From: Terriglobia bacterium
Lineage (GTDB): Bacteria > Acidobacteriota > Terriglobia > Terriglobales > Acidobacteriaceae
Length of the DNA: 64,000 nt
Reading direction: 5' to 3'
NCBI GenBank assembly: GCA_020073165.1
Contig: JAIQFP010000016.1
Coordinates: forward strand, 1 to 64,000
Positions within the stretch are counted from its first letter, which is position 1, and every line of letters begins with the position of its first letter. This document shows, piece by piece, positions 1 to 8,073 of this stretch. The notes below the pieces were generated by a model. The model was not told where the DNA came from. It saw only the letters and a list, made by a program, of their open reading frames with translations, and did no database searches. The position numbers and the translations under genes were made by a program.

Positions 1-181
1 TCAATACTCTGACCGCGTTCTCGCCGATCATGGAGGCATAGCTGCGGTCTTCGCTGGCTTTCTCAGCAAGTTGTGCGCGCATGGCTTGTGAGACGATGCG
101 ATCAAACTTCATTGGACGACCGCCTGGGTTCCCCGATTGGCCTGGCTTAAATCGGGTTGCTTCCCCGATGCTCGGCGACAA
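1..181 (-). CDS. DUF5681 domain protein, cut by the left window edge
   Basis: The reverse strand reads a short protein that runs off the window. Its N-terminal part contains RFKPGQSGNPGGRP, the signature opening of the DUF5681 family, which occurs in phage and integrated-element gene sets; its function is unknown. I start it at a TTG (181), which gives LSPSIGEATRFKPGQ and resembles the usual family start. An in-frame ATG at 112 would lose the motif. The rest is a charged helical stretch, and the C-terminus lies outside the window. Together with the tRNA fragment to its right, it suggests that the left edge is inside a mobile element. Confidence 0.6.
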   Translation of the reverse strand, partial: MSPSIGEATRFKPGQSGNPGGRPMKFDRIVSQAMRAQLAEKASEDRSYASMIGENAVRVL

Positions 182-477
182 ACCACCGCGTAAAACGCCT
201 GCTTTTCGCCTCAGAACAGGCGATGCAGTCTGCTTTCGAGCGATGTGTTTCGGTGGCTGTGGTCGCTTCATGCTTCCCCCGCTGCGGAGCGGTCCAAAAA
301 GGCATTGCCCGGCTCGACTATACGATCTTCCAGGTGATGGTTGAGGCGAACCACCCGGCTTCCGCGTTTGTCAGGAACTTGGCACCAACTTGGCACCAAA
401 ACTCGGCTTCCGGAGGGCTGTTTTGAGGATTTGCGGCGGCTAAGTCTAATGGATTCACAACGACTTAGCGTTGTCCT

Positions 478-528
478 GTTGGGCTCATAACCCAAAGGTC
501 GGTGGTTCAAATCCACCCCCCGCAACCA
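478..528 (+). other. 3' half of initiator tRNA-fMet: probable attachment-site remnant
   Basis: The sequence holds an anticodon arm (TTGGG, loop CTCATAA, CCCAA), a T arm (GGTGG, TTCAAAT, CCACC), a 3' acceptor strand CCCCGCA, discriminator A and CCA. The anticodon is CAT. Three G-C pairs next to the anticodon loop and an A where position 72 should be are initiator features. The 5' half is absent: bases left of 478 do not form a D arm or a matching acceptor strand. A lone 3' half beside a recombinase gene is what site-specific integration into a tRNA leaves behind. An intact initiator tRNA must exist elsewhere. Confidence 0.8.
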
Positions 529-1205
529 TCCGAATACGCCCGTCTGCGGGAACGCCGAATATCGGCGCATAGGGGTCAGTACCCAGCAAATCCCACGTTC
601 CCTCGGCAATGTAGTACCAGCCTTCCCCATCTTCGGTGGGGAACATGCGAATCGCACTCAAGTGGCTGTGCAACTCCTGCTTGGCTAGCGGCGAGTTTTC
701 GTTAAGCGCCCCGGAGAGCTTTTCGATCCCCTCGCTGACGAAGCGAGCCATGTCGTCAATCTTGCACTGGATCGAGTCAGGGGCAGCGGACAGCAGGCGG
801 TCTGTGATAGCGGAAATTTCTTTCTCGCGGATGGCAATCTCTTCGAGGATGTACTTCGAATGTCCGCTCTCACCTATCGCTGATGTGAAGTTGCGAATCT
901 CACGTTCCAATTTTTCCTTCCGTGAGCGCATCTCCGTGAGGTCGCTGGACAGCCCGGCGAGCGAGGACCACAACTGACGACCGAATTGCTCAATGGCACG
1001 GTTTATGGAGTCCGGTTCCAAGAGTTCACTTCGCAATCGACTCAATAGCCGTTCTTCCAACTCATCTTGGCGGATGTAAAGGTTGTTCGAGCAGATGCCC
1101 CGGTTGAAATATCCAGAGCACACGTATCTCGGTCTCTTCCCACCGCCGCTCGCGATGATGAGGTTGCTAGCGCACAGCCCGCACTTCAGCAGGTTGGGCT
1201 TGCCG
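485..1205 (-). pseudogene. Large serine recombinase, C-terminal remnant (zinc ribbon and coiled coil)
   Basis: The reading frame holds the zinc-ribbon part of a large serine recombinase (LKCGLCASNL, then RYVCSGYFNRGICSNN), followed by a long charged coiled-coil region. It ends in GGGFEPPTFGL, the tail that appears when such a gene reads into the antisense of a tRNA-fMet 3' half. Its stop codon lies in the tRNA anticodon loop. The open frame extends upstream of the GTG at 1123 to about 1205, where recombinase-like sequence ends and a stop follows. The N-terminal catalytic resolvase domain is therefore missing and the gene cannot be active. Homology appears to stop exactly where the DUF932 fragment on the other strand begins, which points to a deletion. 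Confidence 0.75.
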
Positions 1206-1210
1206 CATAC

Positions 1211-1753
1211 GTGTTGTTAGCCACTTCCTGCGACAAGAGTCTAGCCACCACGGCAGCGTTTACAAGTATCCGCGTGGTATGCCAGAACACGCTCTTCTTC
1301 GCGATGCAGGACATCAGTACACAGAGGCGTACGCAGGTGAAAGTGCCTCACAACGTCCGATTCGACGCAGACCGAGTGAAGGAAGATCTGGGCGTTGCTG
1401 ATAAGGCGTGGTCTGAATTTGTCGCGACAGTCCGAAAGATGGCTAGTTATGCGATGAAGGTTGACGCCGCGTCATCCTTCTTTCAGGATCTGCTGCTCCA
1501 GAAAAAGGGCAAGCCGCTTTCGAACAAAGCCCAGCGTGAACACGAAGCTATCGTTGCACTTTTCGAGTCTGCGCCGGGACAGGAACTAAGCAGCGCGAAG
1601 GAGACGCTGTGGGGTGCCGTCAACGCAGTCACCTACTACGTCGACCACGTACGCTCAGGGACCGCTGGAGACAGGCTGGATAGCGCTTGGTTCGGTACCG
1701 CTTATGCACTGAAGGAAAAAGCGTGGACTAGCGCAGACGCGCTAGTTTCATAG
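1211..1753 (+). pseudogene. DUF932 phage/plasmid-related protein, N-terminally truncated
   Basis: From 1211 the frame reads LLATSCDKSLATTAAFTSIRV and then VVCQNTL, the centre of the DUF932 (phage/plasmid-like TIGR03299) family. Further on it has NAVTYYVDHVRSG and RLDSAWFGTAYALK, which match the family's C-terminal end. Members are usually well over 300 residues, but only about 180 remain. The frame stays open upstream to 1067, but that part is antisense to the recombinase remnant and is not family-like. I read this as the surviving C-terminal part of a gene whose 5' end was lost in the deletion that also removed the recombinase N-terminus. The family's function is unknown. Confidence 0.7.
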
Positions 1754-1823
1754 CTGCTTTGCTGCTTTCGTACAATCGCTACGGCAGGCGATGCAGGGTG
1801 GAGTGCAAACATTCTGACTAAGA

Positions 1824-2021
1824 TCAAGCGCCCACTCGGTCCAAATACTCCTTCAATGCCTCCTGCAAAATGTCCTGATGCGTTCGTAATTTCTCCCCGC
1901 TAGCACGCAGCCGTAGCAGACGCCTGTACATCTTGCGGTCGATCTTGAGCGTCAATGCCACGGGTCTTTCCTGTTCCGCCATCCTGCTGGCTATGCGCGT
2001 TGCTCTCTTCTTCTCTGCCAT
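1824..2021 (-). CDS. Small ribbon-helix-helix-like DNA-binding protein
   Basis: A 65-residue basic protein. After a charged N-terminus it has a likely beta strand (PVALTLKID) followed by two helices (YRRLLRLRASGEK and HQDILQEALKEYLDRV), the order seen in ribbon-helix-helix repressors and ParD-type antitoxins. I use the ATG at 2021; a TTG three codons upstream is also in frame. No toxin gene follows it. It lies divergent to the resolvase gene across about 215 bases, so it may repress itself and perhaps the resolvase. The fold assignment is from pattern only. Confidence 0.55.
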   Translation of the reverse strand: MAEKKRATRIASRMAEQERPVALTLKIDRKMYRRLLRLRASGEKLRTHQDILQEALKEYLDRVGA

Positions 2022-2035
2022 CAGCACCAACCCTT

Positions 2036-2045
2036 TGACACGTCA
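2036..2045. promoter_or_regulatory. Possible operator (10-base inverted repeat)
   Basis: TGACACGTCA lies 15 bases upstream of the start of the ribbon-helix-helix-like gene, in the space it shares with the divergent resolvase gene. Such short palindromes are typical targets of these regulators. There is no other support. Confidence 0.25.
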
Positions 2046-2237
2046 GTATATCCGCACCGCCGTGTATACGTTGTCGATCCCGCTGCACCCGCCGTTCCAA
2101 AAACGGTCGATTGTGGAACGCTGTAGCAAGTATGGCTAAGTTGTTGGATGGCGGCAGTTTTCGAGGGGTGATTCCCCGACCGTTATTGGCACGATAGTGG
2201 TCTACGCATCTACGTGAAGACGTATTAAAATGCAAGC

Positions 2238-2828
2238 ATGAAAGTGGCGATTTATTGTCGTGTTTCTACGCGGGACAAGGGACAAGACACTGCCAACCAG
2301 CGGCTACAGCTTGAGCGGTTTGCACGGAAGCAGGGATGGAAGGTAGTTAAGGTCTATGAGGATCGAGTGTCCGGCAAGCGCGGGGAAAGTGGACGCGAAG
2401 CATTTAAGGAGATGTTTGCCGCCGCCGCACGTCGCGACTGGGATTGCTGCCTCTTTTGGAGTTTGGATCGACTCAGCCGGGAAGGAGCTTTCCCAACACT
2501 GCGGTACCTCACGCGCCTGAGTGAGCTAGGTGTGTCTTACAGGTCTTACACCGAGGAGTACATCAACTCCGCGGGCATCTTTGGAGATGTGATCGTTAGC
2601 CTTCTAGCAACGCTTGCCAAGCAAGAGACCATAAGGTTGTCGGAAAGGACTATCGCAGGACTTCAGCGGGCGAGAAGTGCCGGACGAGTTGGAGGTCGTC
2701 CGCGTATCACATGCGACCGGGAGAGGATTCTGAAGCTGCAAACTGCGGGGAAGAGCCTCGGTACGATTGCAAAACAGTTGGGAATGAGCAAGACGACGGT
2801 ACACCGGGTAGTCAAAGGTGCCCGCTGA
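2238..2828 (+). CDS. Small serine recombinase (resolvase/invertase family)
   Basis: A 196-residue protein with the complete layout of a small serine resolvase. The N-terminal catalytic domain begins AIYCRVSTRDKGQD, with the nucleophile at Ser10. The middle has FWSLDRLSREG, the family arginine motif, and the C-terminus is a helix-turn-helix (RILKLQTAGKSLGTIAKQLG, then MSKTTVHRVV). It should cut and rejoin DNA at short res or inversion sites. Length and domain order match Pin/Tn3-resolvase relatives, so this gene looks intact, unlike the large recombinase remnant nearby. It may serve the mobile element or resolve its copies. No paired inverted sites were found beside it. Confidence 0.85.
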   Translation: MKVAIYCRVSTRDKGQDTANQRLQLERFARKQGWKVVKVYEDRVSGKRGESGREAFKEMFAAAARRDWDCCLFWSLDRLSREGAFPTLRYLTRLSELGVSYRSYTEEYINSAGIFGDVIVSLLATLAKQETIRLSERTIAGLQRARSAGRVGGRPRITCDRERILKLQTAGKSLGTIAKQLGMSKTTVHRVVKGAR

Positions 2829-2890
2829 ATCTCTATCGCACTGACCCTCCCAAAGTGGTTGAAATCAGCGCGAAGAAGGATGGGTACAAG

Positions 2891-3079
2891 ATGGGTTTCC
2901 TGCTCGAACTGCTGTGCGCCAATTTGTTTGTGCTGTGCGCTCCGTTCCTTTTGCTGGCGGCGGCGTTGTGGGGCACTGCCGAGGATCAAGAGTTCATGCG
3001 GGTCGCTTTCTGGATCGCCTTTCCCTTCACGTGCGTTTTGTGGGCGTGCGTCCTGCACGTATGGAGGCGTCTGCGATGA
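2891..3079 (+). CDS. Small two-helix membrane protein
   Basis: A 62-residue protein starting at ATG 2891. It has two hydrophobic segments (LLELLCANLFVLCAPFLLLA and FWIAFPFTCVLWACVLHV) separated by a short acidic loop, and ends in WRRLR. The open frame extends further upstream, but that part overlaps the resolvase gene and is not protein-like, so I reject it. It resembles no family I recognise. It begins a run of small genes read in one direction (2.9-4.2 kb) that look like mobile-element cargo. Confidence 0.45.
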   Translation: MGFLLELLCANLFVLCAPFLLLAAALWGTAEDQEFMRVAFWIAFPFTCVLWACVLHVWRRLR

Positions 3080-3254
3080 CGGGCTGCTCGGACGAGCCTC
3101 CTGACAGGAGACGGAGATCCCGCGCATCCTGCACCTCGGCATCGACGCACATGCTCGTCTTGAACATCGCCTTTCGATGCTCCGCGCTGTCCGGCAGCCC
3201 CAAGTCGACGGTAGTGAGGCGGTCGTTCGCAAACCAGATCACGGAGGTAATCCG

Positions 3255-3395
3255 GTGACACTCGAAGAGTTTGACAAAGCATGCGAAGCACCGAACCTTG
3301 ATGAGTTGGATGCCCGTCAGGAGGAGCTTTTGCGGCAAATCGAGTTCGTGGTCGAGATGAGGAGGATGTGGGATGGCGTCTCGCCGAAGGGATAG
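3255..3395 (+). CDS. Small hypothetical protein
   Basis: A 46-residue acidic, helical protein (VTLEEFDKACEAPNLDELDA, then a glutamate/arginine-rich helix). The start is decided by a GGAGG at 3243-3247, seven bases before a GTG at 3255. Upstream ATG codons in the same frame have no ribosome site. It overlaps the next gene by 23 bases, which suggests coupled translation. Function unknown. Confidence 0.45.
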   Translation: MTLEEFDKACEAPNLDELDARQEELLRQIEFVVEMRRMWDGVSPKG

Positions 3396-3681
3396 TGGAT
3401 TCGAGAACATCTGCCAACTCGCTGCCTTCCGCGCTGGGCTCGCGGTGAGGACCGTTTACGCGCTGATGCCGGATGCCAGTCCCCGGGTGAAGAAGAAGGT
3501 CGTGAACAAGCTGCTCACGTGGACGGATGGCAAGGATCGCAGCATCCGCATCACGGAGCCGATAGTTCGAGAGATGTTTCTGCGCCACAGCCAGTGCCTA
3601 CAGCGCAACTGCCCGGCACTCTTGTTTACGGAGCCGTTGACACGAGAGTTGAACGCTTTCTTCGCCGAGGAGGGTCAGTGA
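3373..3681 (+). CDS. Hypothetical protein of the mobile-element cargo
   Basis: A 102-residue protein starting at ATG 3373, preceded by AGGAGG at 3359-3364. The N-terminal third (GFENICQLAAFRAGLAVRTV) looks like a helical DNA-binding or adaptor segment, and the remainder is mixed and weakly basic. I recognise no family. It begins inside the previous small gene, and its stop overlaps the start of the next gene by one base, so the three are probably co-translated. Confidence 0.5.
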   Translation: MASRRRDSGFENICQLAAFRAGLAVRTVYALMPDASPRVKKKVVNKLLTWTDGKDRSIRITEPIVREMFLRHSQCLQRNCPALLFTEPLTRELNAFFAEEGQ

Positions 3682-3959
3682 TGGAAGTCGGACTGTTTGA
3701 CGAGGTGAAAGTCGTTCGACGATTGATTCCCGATGAAGAGCAGCTTGCGGAGATCGAATTCAACGAGACTCAGATCGCATTCGCCAATGCCAAGGCGAAG
3801 GCTGCTACTACCAAGGAACCCGCCGATGCAGAGGAAGCGCAAGAGCTTGAGGTCAAGCTGGTGAATCTGTTCTTTGCGGGTAGCAGCAATCCGGTGCTGC
3901 AAAAGGCGTGGGCTGCCTACAGGAGCAGACTGTTGTACCACAACCGAGCGGAAAGCTAG
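3681..3959 (+). CDS. Hypothetical acidic helical protein
   Basis: A 92-residue protein starting at ATG 3681, one base into the previous stop codon, with GAGGAGG just upstream. It is rich in Glu, Ala and Lys (EIEFNETQIAFANAKAKAAT) and probably forms a coiled coil, then ends in an aromatic basic segment (KAWAAYRSRLLYH). No family is recognised. Its position in the overlapping run of small genes is the best evidence that it is real. Confidence 0.5.
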   Translation: MEVGLFDEVKVVRRLIPDEEQLAEIEFNETQIAFANAKAKAATTKEPADAEEAQELEVKLVNLFFAGSSNPVLQKAWAAYRSRLLYHNRAES

Positions 3960-4027
3960 AGATTTCGCCCGGCAGTTTCCGCTGCTCAGTCGTAGGAGTT
4001 TCCCAATTCGCCTGTGGAGAGGAGCGC

Positions 4028-4204
4028 ATGGACTACATAAACAACAAAGGTGAGAAGATCGGCTCGCTGACGACCGTGATCTCGAATGAGAAGAGCGTCA
4101 CGATGAACCGAATCGGAGACGCCACGACTTTCACTGTTCGTGATCGCAAAACAGGGCAGGTGTCATCGGAGACGTTCTTCGGCGACTTGCCGTTTGGGAA
4201 GTAA
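4028..4204 (+). CDS. Small hypothetical beta-rich protein
   Basis: A 58-residue protein starting at ATG 4028 with a GGAGAGG site seven bases before. It has alternating polar and hydrophobic residues typical of small beta sheets (KIGSLTTVISNEKSVTM, ATTFTVRDRKTGQ). I do not recognise it. It is the last of the small cargo genes before the IS66 element. Confidence 0.45.
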   Translation: MDYINNKGEKIGSLTTVISNEKSVTMNRIGDATTFTVRDRKTGQVSSETFFGDLPFGK

Positions 4205-4534
4205 CGACTGACTTCGGCGACCCGTCACGCTCTACCATATTTCCGATTTGAGACCTAAGGGCGCTACGCGGATGGCTGGTAGCCGCCTTCCGGCGAACAC
4301 AGTGGAATCATTGGCTTACGACGCTTGACAACCAGAATATAGCGAAACGGCAGGGCAGGCGGCTTCGGTGCACTGCAAGCCCCCGCAACCAACCTCAAGC
4401 TCCACGCGATCAATCGCTTGAAGCAGTTTGCAGGAAAGTTCCGGATGTTGGCGTGTCGCAGCAGCGCCTGTTGCACTCGACATTGTTCCTGCTACGCCGC
4501 ACTTGTAAGTAAGGACCCGCACCTCAAGTTGTTT
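4205..4534. other. No gene seen between cargo genes and IS66 element
   Basis: About 330 bases. The reverse-strand open frames here have no ribosome site and no recognisable protein character. No tRNA, repeat or terminator was seen. Confidence 0.4.
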
Positions 4535-4591
4535 GTAAGTGTCTGACCAACACACCTGTTCGAATGGCGGGGTCTGTGTTGAAGTGTTCGG

Positions 4592-4951
4592 ATGACCGCA
4601 AAAACAGAGTTGTCAGCGCCCAAGCGGCGTACCCGTGCGGAAGTTCAGCAGTTGGTGGCCGAGTTTGTGAGCAGCGGCATGCGACGGAGCGAGTTTTGCC
4701 GGAGTCGAGGCTTGAGCTTCGGCACGCTGGATCGCCATCTAAAGAAACGGCATTGGAAGAGAAGGCGTAGACCAGCTTCTTCGGCCGGCCGGTTGGTGCC
4801 GGTGGAATTGGCCGCCAGAAAATCGCCGACGCAGCACGAATCGAGTTGCGGGCTGGCGGTGGTGCTGCCGAGCGGGCGCCGGATCGAGGTAAATCCTGAT
4901 TTTGATGCGAATACGTTCGAGCGCCTGGTGAGTGCACTGGAGCGGGCGTAA
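4592..4951 (+). CDS. tnpA: IS66 accessory protein TnpA
   Basis: A 119-residue protein. It opens with a helix-turn-helix-like segment (RTRAEVQQLVAEFVSSGM, then RRSEFCRSRGLSFGTL) and ends with GLAVVLPSGRRIEVNPDFDA, typical of the small first gene of IS66 elements. It likely binds DNA and is needed for transposition in the family. It is followed four bases later by tnpB. Confidence 0.85.
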   Translation: MTAKTELSAPKRRTRAEVQQLVAEFVSSGMRRSEFCRSRGLSFGTLDRHLKKRHWKRRRRPASSAGRLVPVELAARKSPTQHESSCGLAVVLPSGRRIEVNPDFDANTFERLVSALERA

Positions 4952-4954
4952 GCC

Positions 4955-5329
4955 GTGTTTGGATTGGGTCCAGCCACACGGATCTATCTGGCCGCCGGAG
5001 TCACCGACATGCGCAAGGGGTTCGAGGGGCTGTACGGTCTAGTCCGGGATCGATTGTCGTGTGAGCCTCTGAGCGGGCACCTGTTCTTGTTCTGCAACGC
5101 CCAGCGCAATCGGTTGAAGGTCCTCGTCTGGGACGGAACCGGACTCTGGGTCTGTGCCAAGAGGCTAGAGAAAGGGCGCTTCACCTGGCCGCAAGCCGGC
5201 GATGCGCAGGGGAAGGTCGTTCTGAGTCACGAAGAGCTCTCTTTATTACTGGGTGGGATCGATCTGGCCAAAACCAAGCACAAGCGGTGGTATCGGAAGG
5301 CTCCGCCAGAGGGACACGCTACCGCATGA
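4955..5329 (+). CDS. tnpB: IS66 accessory protein TnpB (Orf2)
   Basis: A 124-residue protein with the family signature: IYLAAGVTDMRKGFEGLYGL near residue 10, LFLFCNAQRNRLKVLVWDGT near 45, then a conserved segment ending RLEKGRFTWP. IS66 TnpB is required for transposition, but its biochemical role is unclear. Length and order are normal and the gene appears intact. Confidence 0.9.
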   Translation: MFGLGPATRIYLAAGVTDMRKGFEGLYGLVRDRLSCEPLSGHLFLFCNAQRNRLKVLVWDGTGLWVCAKRLEKGRFTWPQAGDAQGKVVLSHEELSLLLGGIDLAKTKHKRWYRKAPPEGHATA

Positions 5330-5374
5330 GTTGCTTGAACGTTTCGATCGACTCTGGTAAATCACTAACCCATT

Positions 5375-6894
5375 GTGAGTGTGCCTTCCATTCCTTCAGC
5401 ACCAGCCGATCTGGAACTCATCGCACAACTGAAGAGCAAGCTACAGTACGCGGAGTTGAGAATTCGCGTGCTGGAAGAGCGTCTGCGGTTGATGCGGATC
5501 GAGAAGTATGGAGCGGCCGGCGAAAAACTTTCGCAGACGCAAATGCAATTGTTCGATCTTGCACCCGTCGTCAGTGAAATTGTCGAGCAGGCGGAGAGTG
5601 ACCACGCGCCAGTACATCGCTCGACCAAGAAATCCGGCAAGCATCCGGGTCGCCAAGAGTTGCCCCCGAACCTTCCTCGCGTGGAGAGAATTCTGTCTTG
5701 CACGCCGGATCAGCGCGTGTGCAAACGCTGCGGTAAAGAAACCATCGTGATCGGCTACGAGGAGAGTTCCCAGCTGGACGTAGAGCCTGCGAAGTACTTC
5801 GTACTGGTCACGAAACGAGAGAAACGGGCTTGCCGGTTGTGCGAAGAGCTCGGAGTAGTATCAGCACCACTGTCACCACGGATCATCGAAAGGTGCTTGG
5901 CAAGTGACCGGATTGTCATCGACACGGTCGTCAGCAAATACTGCAATCACACACCGCTGCATCGGCAGAGCATGATTCTGCAAAGGGACATCGGCTTGGA
6001 AATCAGCCGAGCGACGCTGGATGGCTGGGTGCTCAAAGTCGGCGAGTTGCTGATCCCGTTGGTCGCAGCGATGAGGCGAGAGTTGATCAGCGGAACTTAC
6101 ATACAGGCCGACGAAACCCCAGTCGATGTGCAGACACGCGAGGGCCGGGGACAGAATCACCAAGCGTATCTTTGGCAATACAGTCGCCCCGGAGGAACCG
6201 TGGTGTTCGAATTCCGCTTGGGTCGTGGACGGGATGGACCAAAGCGGTTTCTGGGAGAGTTCGAAGGCATTCTCCAAACCGATGGATACGCGGCCTATGA
6301 CCAGATCGGTGGGCCGAGAATGGTGCATGCCGCTTGTTGGGCCCATGCTAGAAGACAGTTTTTCGAGGCGTTACAACTGAATCCACGAGACCGGTTGCAG
6401 CTCCGATTGTGGCGCAGATGGACGGACTGTTTGCCATCGACGCGGAAGCTCGCCGCAAAGCGTTGACTACTGCGGCGCGCCATGTTCGGCGTCACGAAAC
6501 AGCCAAGCCTCTTCTCGATGATATTCGTAGCAAGATCGACGCAGCGCAGTCCGTTGCATTGCCCTCCAGCGCACTTAGCAAGGCTTGCCAGTACGCGCTC
6601 ACACTGTGGAGGAAACTTACACGATTCCTGGAATATCCGGAACTTGAGCTGAGCAATAACCTTGCGGAAAATTCCATGCGTCCTGTGGCTCTGGGTCGGA
6701 AGAACTGGATACACATCGGCAGTCTACGGGCGGGACCGAAGGTTGCGGCGATTCTCGCGGTCGTGGAAAGCTGCCGCAGGTTGAAACTCCCAGTGCGCGA
6801 CTATCTGGCCGCGGTTCTCCCGGGGTTTGCCGATCCCCCGATCCAGCGCCTCCTAGACGTTACTCCCGCTGCATGGGTCGCCCGGCATTCATAG
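5375..6894 (+). pseudogene. tnpC: IS66 transposase TnpC, broken by one frameshift
   Basis: The first frame (GTG 5375) carries the N-terminal coiled coil, the zinc-binding segment (CKRCGKETIVIGY and CRLCEELG) and most of the DDE catalytic domain (YIQADETPVDVQ, GILQTDGYAAYD, CWAHARRQFFEA). The C-terminal part continues in another frame (AQMDGLFAIDAEARRKAL, then NNLAENSMRPVALGRKNW with the last catalytic Glu). The join lies near 6390: one extra C in GAGACCGGTT would restore a normal sequence reading NPRDPVAAPIVAQMD. A single-base deletion thus separates the last acidic catalytic residue from the first two. Sequencing error or programmed shifting are less likely, since IS66 tnpC is normally one frame. 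Confidence 0.85.
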
Positions 6895-7022
6895 ACTCAA
6901 GCGACCGGGGTATTAGCGTGAAGTGATTTTGCGACAAAAAACCCATAGTTTCCTGTTGGCCGCCCACCCCCAACCTTGTCTTGGCATCCGGAAGTCGTGT
7001 TTACGGACCCGCAGGTTCAGAC

Positions 7023-8039
7023 TTAAGGCCGATCAAAGAAGCTCAGCACCTCGTGCTGGAATCGCCGATGATCTTTTTCGAGCATCAGAGCGTGCCCGCC
7101 ATCCGGAAGCAAGACGTATGCCTTGTCGTGGGTCCTAAGTTGCGAGTAAAACGGCAGCAGGTCTTCCTCTTTCGCCGCATAATCTCGCTCTCCATGAATG
7201 ATCATGGTAGGTACAGTGATCCGGGCCGGATCCAGGATTGGAAGATGCGCATTTTCGACGAACGTATTCGGAGCTTGCGGGTCGGCCTTTAAGACCTCTC
7301 TTACGAGTTCATCGACAACGTCCGCTTCAACCTGGGGATGTTGCGCCAAGTCTCCTCTTACAAAGTCGCTGCGAATGGATTCCTCCGTTACGTCGCGATA
7401 CTGCGGAAGAGGCTTTCCGCCGTTTTCCATTCTCTTTCTTCGGAACTCATTTAACTCAGCATTCCCCTTCCACCAAGGCGCATAAAGGACCAACTTCGCG
7501 ATCTTATCTGGGTTCTCCATCGCGAACACGCCAGCTCTCTGAGTACCCGCAGAGCAGCCGAGCAGATCGACCTTGGTCAGACCTCTTAGTCGGGTTATAT
7601 AGCTCACCGCTGCAGCGATATCGGCGGCTGCTGAATGCGAATCCGTCCAATCTTTGTCAGTCTTGTCGGAACGGCCGTAGCCGTGGAGGTCAATGGCCCA
7701 GACGTCATAGCCATTCTCGGCAAGAAAATCCATCAGCGAATAGTCGCGAATCTGCAGGTCGAAGAGTGGACGACCCGACCACGTGCCTCCATGGACGAGG
7801 AGTGCGACCTTGCCGTTGTTCGCGAAGGTGCCTTCCAGTCCAGCTTTGTGTTTCTCCCAGAGGTAAATTCGAAGGCCATCTCTCATCACGTAGTGATCTT
7901 CGCCGCGAATGGGGTTGACGCTGGCTCCGGTGTCCCGAGATGCACTCCGTGCGCCGCCGTCGGCTGCGGGCACGATTGCGCAAGAGGCTAAGACCAAAAC
8001 CAGAAACGAGAAAGTACGTTGCATTGTTCGCAGTATCAC
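7023..8039 (-). CDS. Secreted alpha/beta hydrolase (probable lipoprotein)
   Basis: The protein has a lipobox-like signal (LVLVLASC), then an alpha/beta-hydrolase domain. It shows an oxyanion region LLVHGGTWSGRP, a nucleophile elbow GCSAG, a late acid region IIHGERDYA and a catalytic-His region PDGGHALM. It likely hydrolyses an ester or similar small substrate at the cell envelope; the substrate is unknown. The start is chosen at a GTG (8039) because GGAGG lies six bases upstream on the reverse strand. ATG 8024 and 8054 are in frame but badly spaced, and the much longer upstream frame overlaps the next gene and is not protein-like. It lies just downstream of another secreted hydrolase gene on the same strand. 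Confidence 0.75.
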   Translation of the reverse strand: MILRTMQRTFSFLVLVLASCAIVPAADGGARSASRDTGASVNPIRGEDHYVMRDGLRIYLWEKHKAGLEGTFANNGKVALLVHGGTWSGRPLFDLQIRDYSLMDFLAENGYDVWAIDLHGYGRSDKTDKDWTDSHSAAADIAAAVSYITRLRGLTKVDLLGCSAGTQRAGVFAMENPDKIAKLVLYAPWWKGNAELNEFRRKRMENGGKPLPQYRDVTEESIRSDFVRGDLAQHPQVEADVVDELVREVLKADPQAPNTFVENAHLPILDPARITVPTMIIHGERDYAAKEEDLLPFYSQLRTHDKAYVLLPDGGHALMLEKDHRRFQHEVLSFFDRP

Positions 8040-8073
8040 TGCATTCCTCCGCATGAATACTTTTTCCACACGA

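Larger units (their letters stand above)
4535..6960 (+). mobile_element. IS66-family insertion sequence (right end unresolved)
   Basis: Three genes in the order tnpA, tnpB, tnpC define an IS66-type element. The left end is probably at 4535, where GTAAGTGTCTGACC occurs, a GTAA start being usual for this family. I did not find the matching inverted repeat on the right, so the right boundary is approximate and that end may be lost. A 9-base direct repeat GGACCCGCA flanks the element (4513-4521 and 7005-7013), but it does not sit directly at a GTAA end. The tnpC gene is frameshifted, so this copy is probably inactive unless helped from elsewhere. Confidence 0.75.

Noticed and set aside
268-657. 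Reverse-strand open frame containing GVDLNHRPLGYEPNRTT
   Set aside because: This is another reading frame of the antisense tRNA 3' half and not a protein; such strings are common annotation artefacts.
4513-7013. 9-base direct repeat GGACCCGCA as target-site duplication of the IS66 element
   Set aside because: IS66 elements make 8-base duplications directly outside their GTAA ends; these copies are not adjacent to such ends and could be chance.
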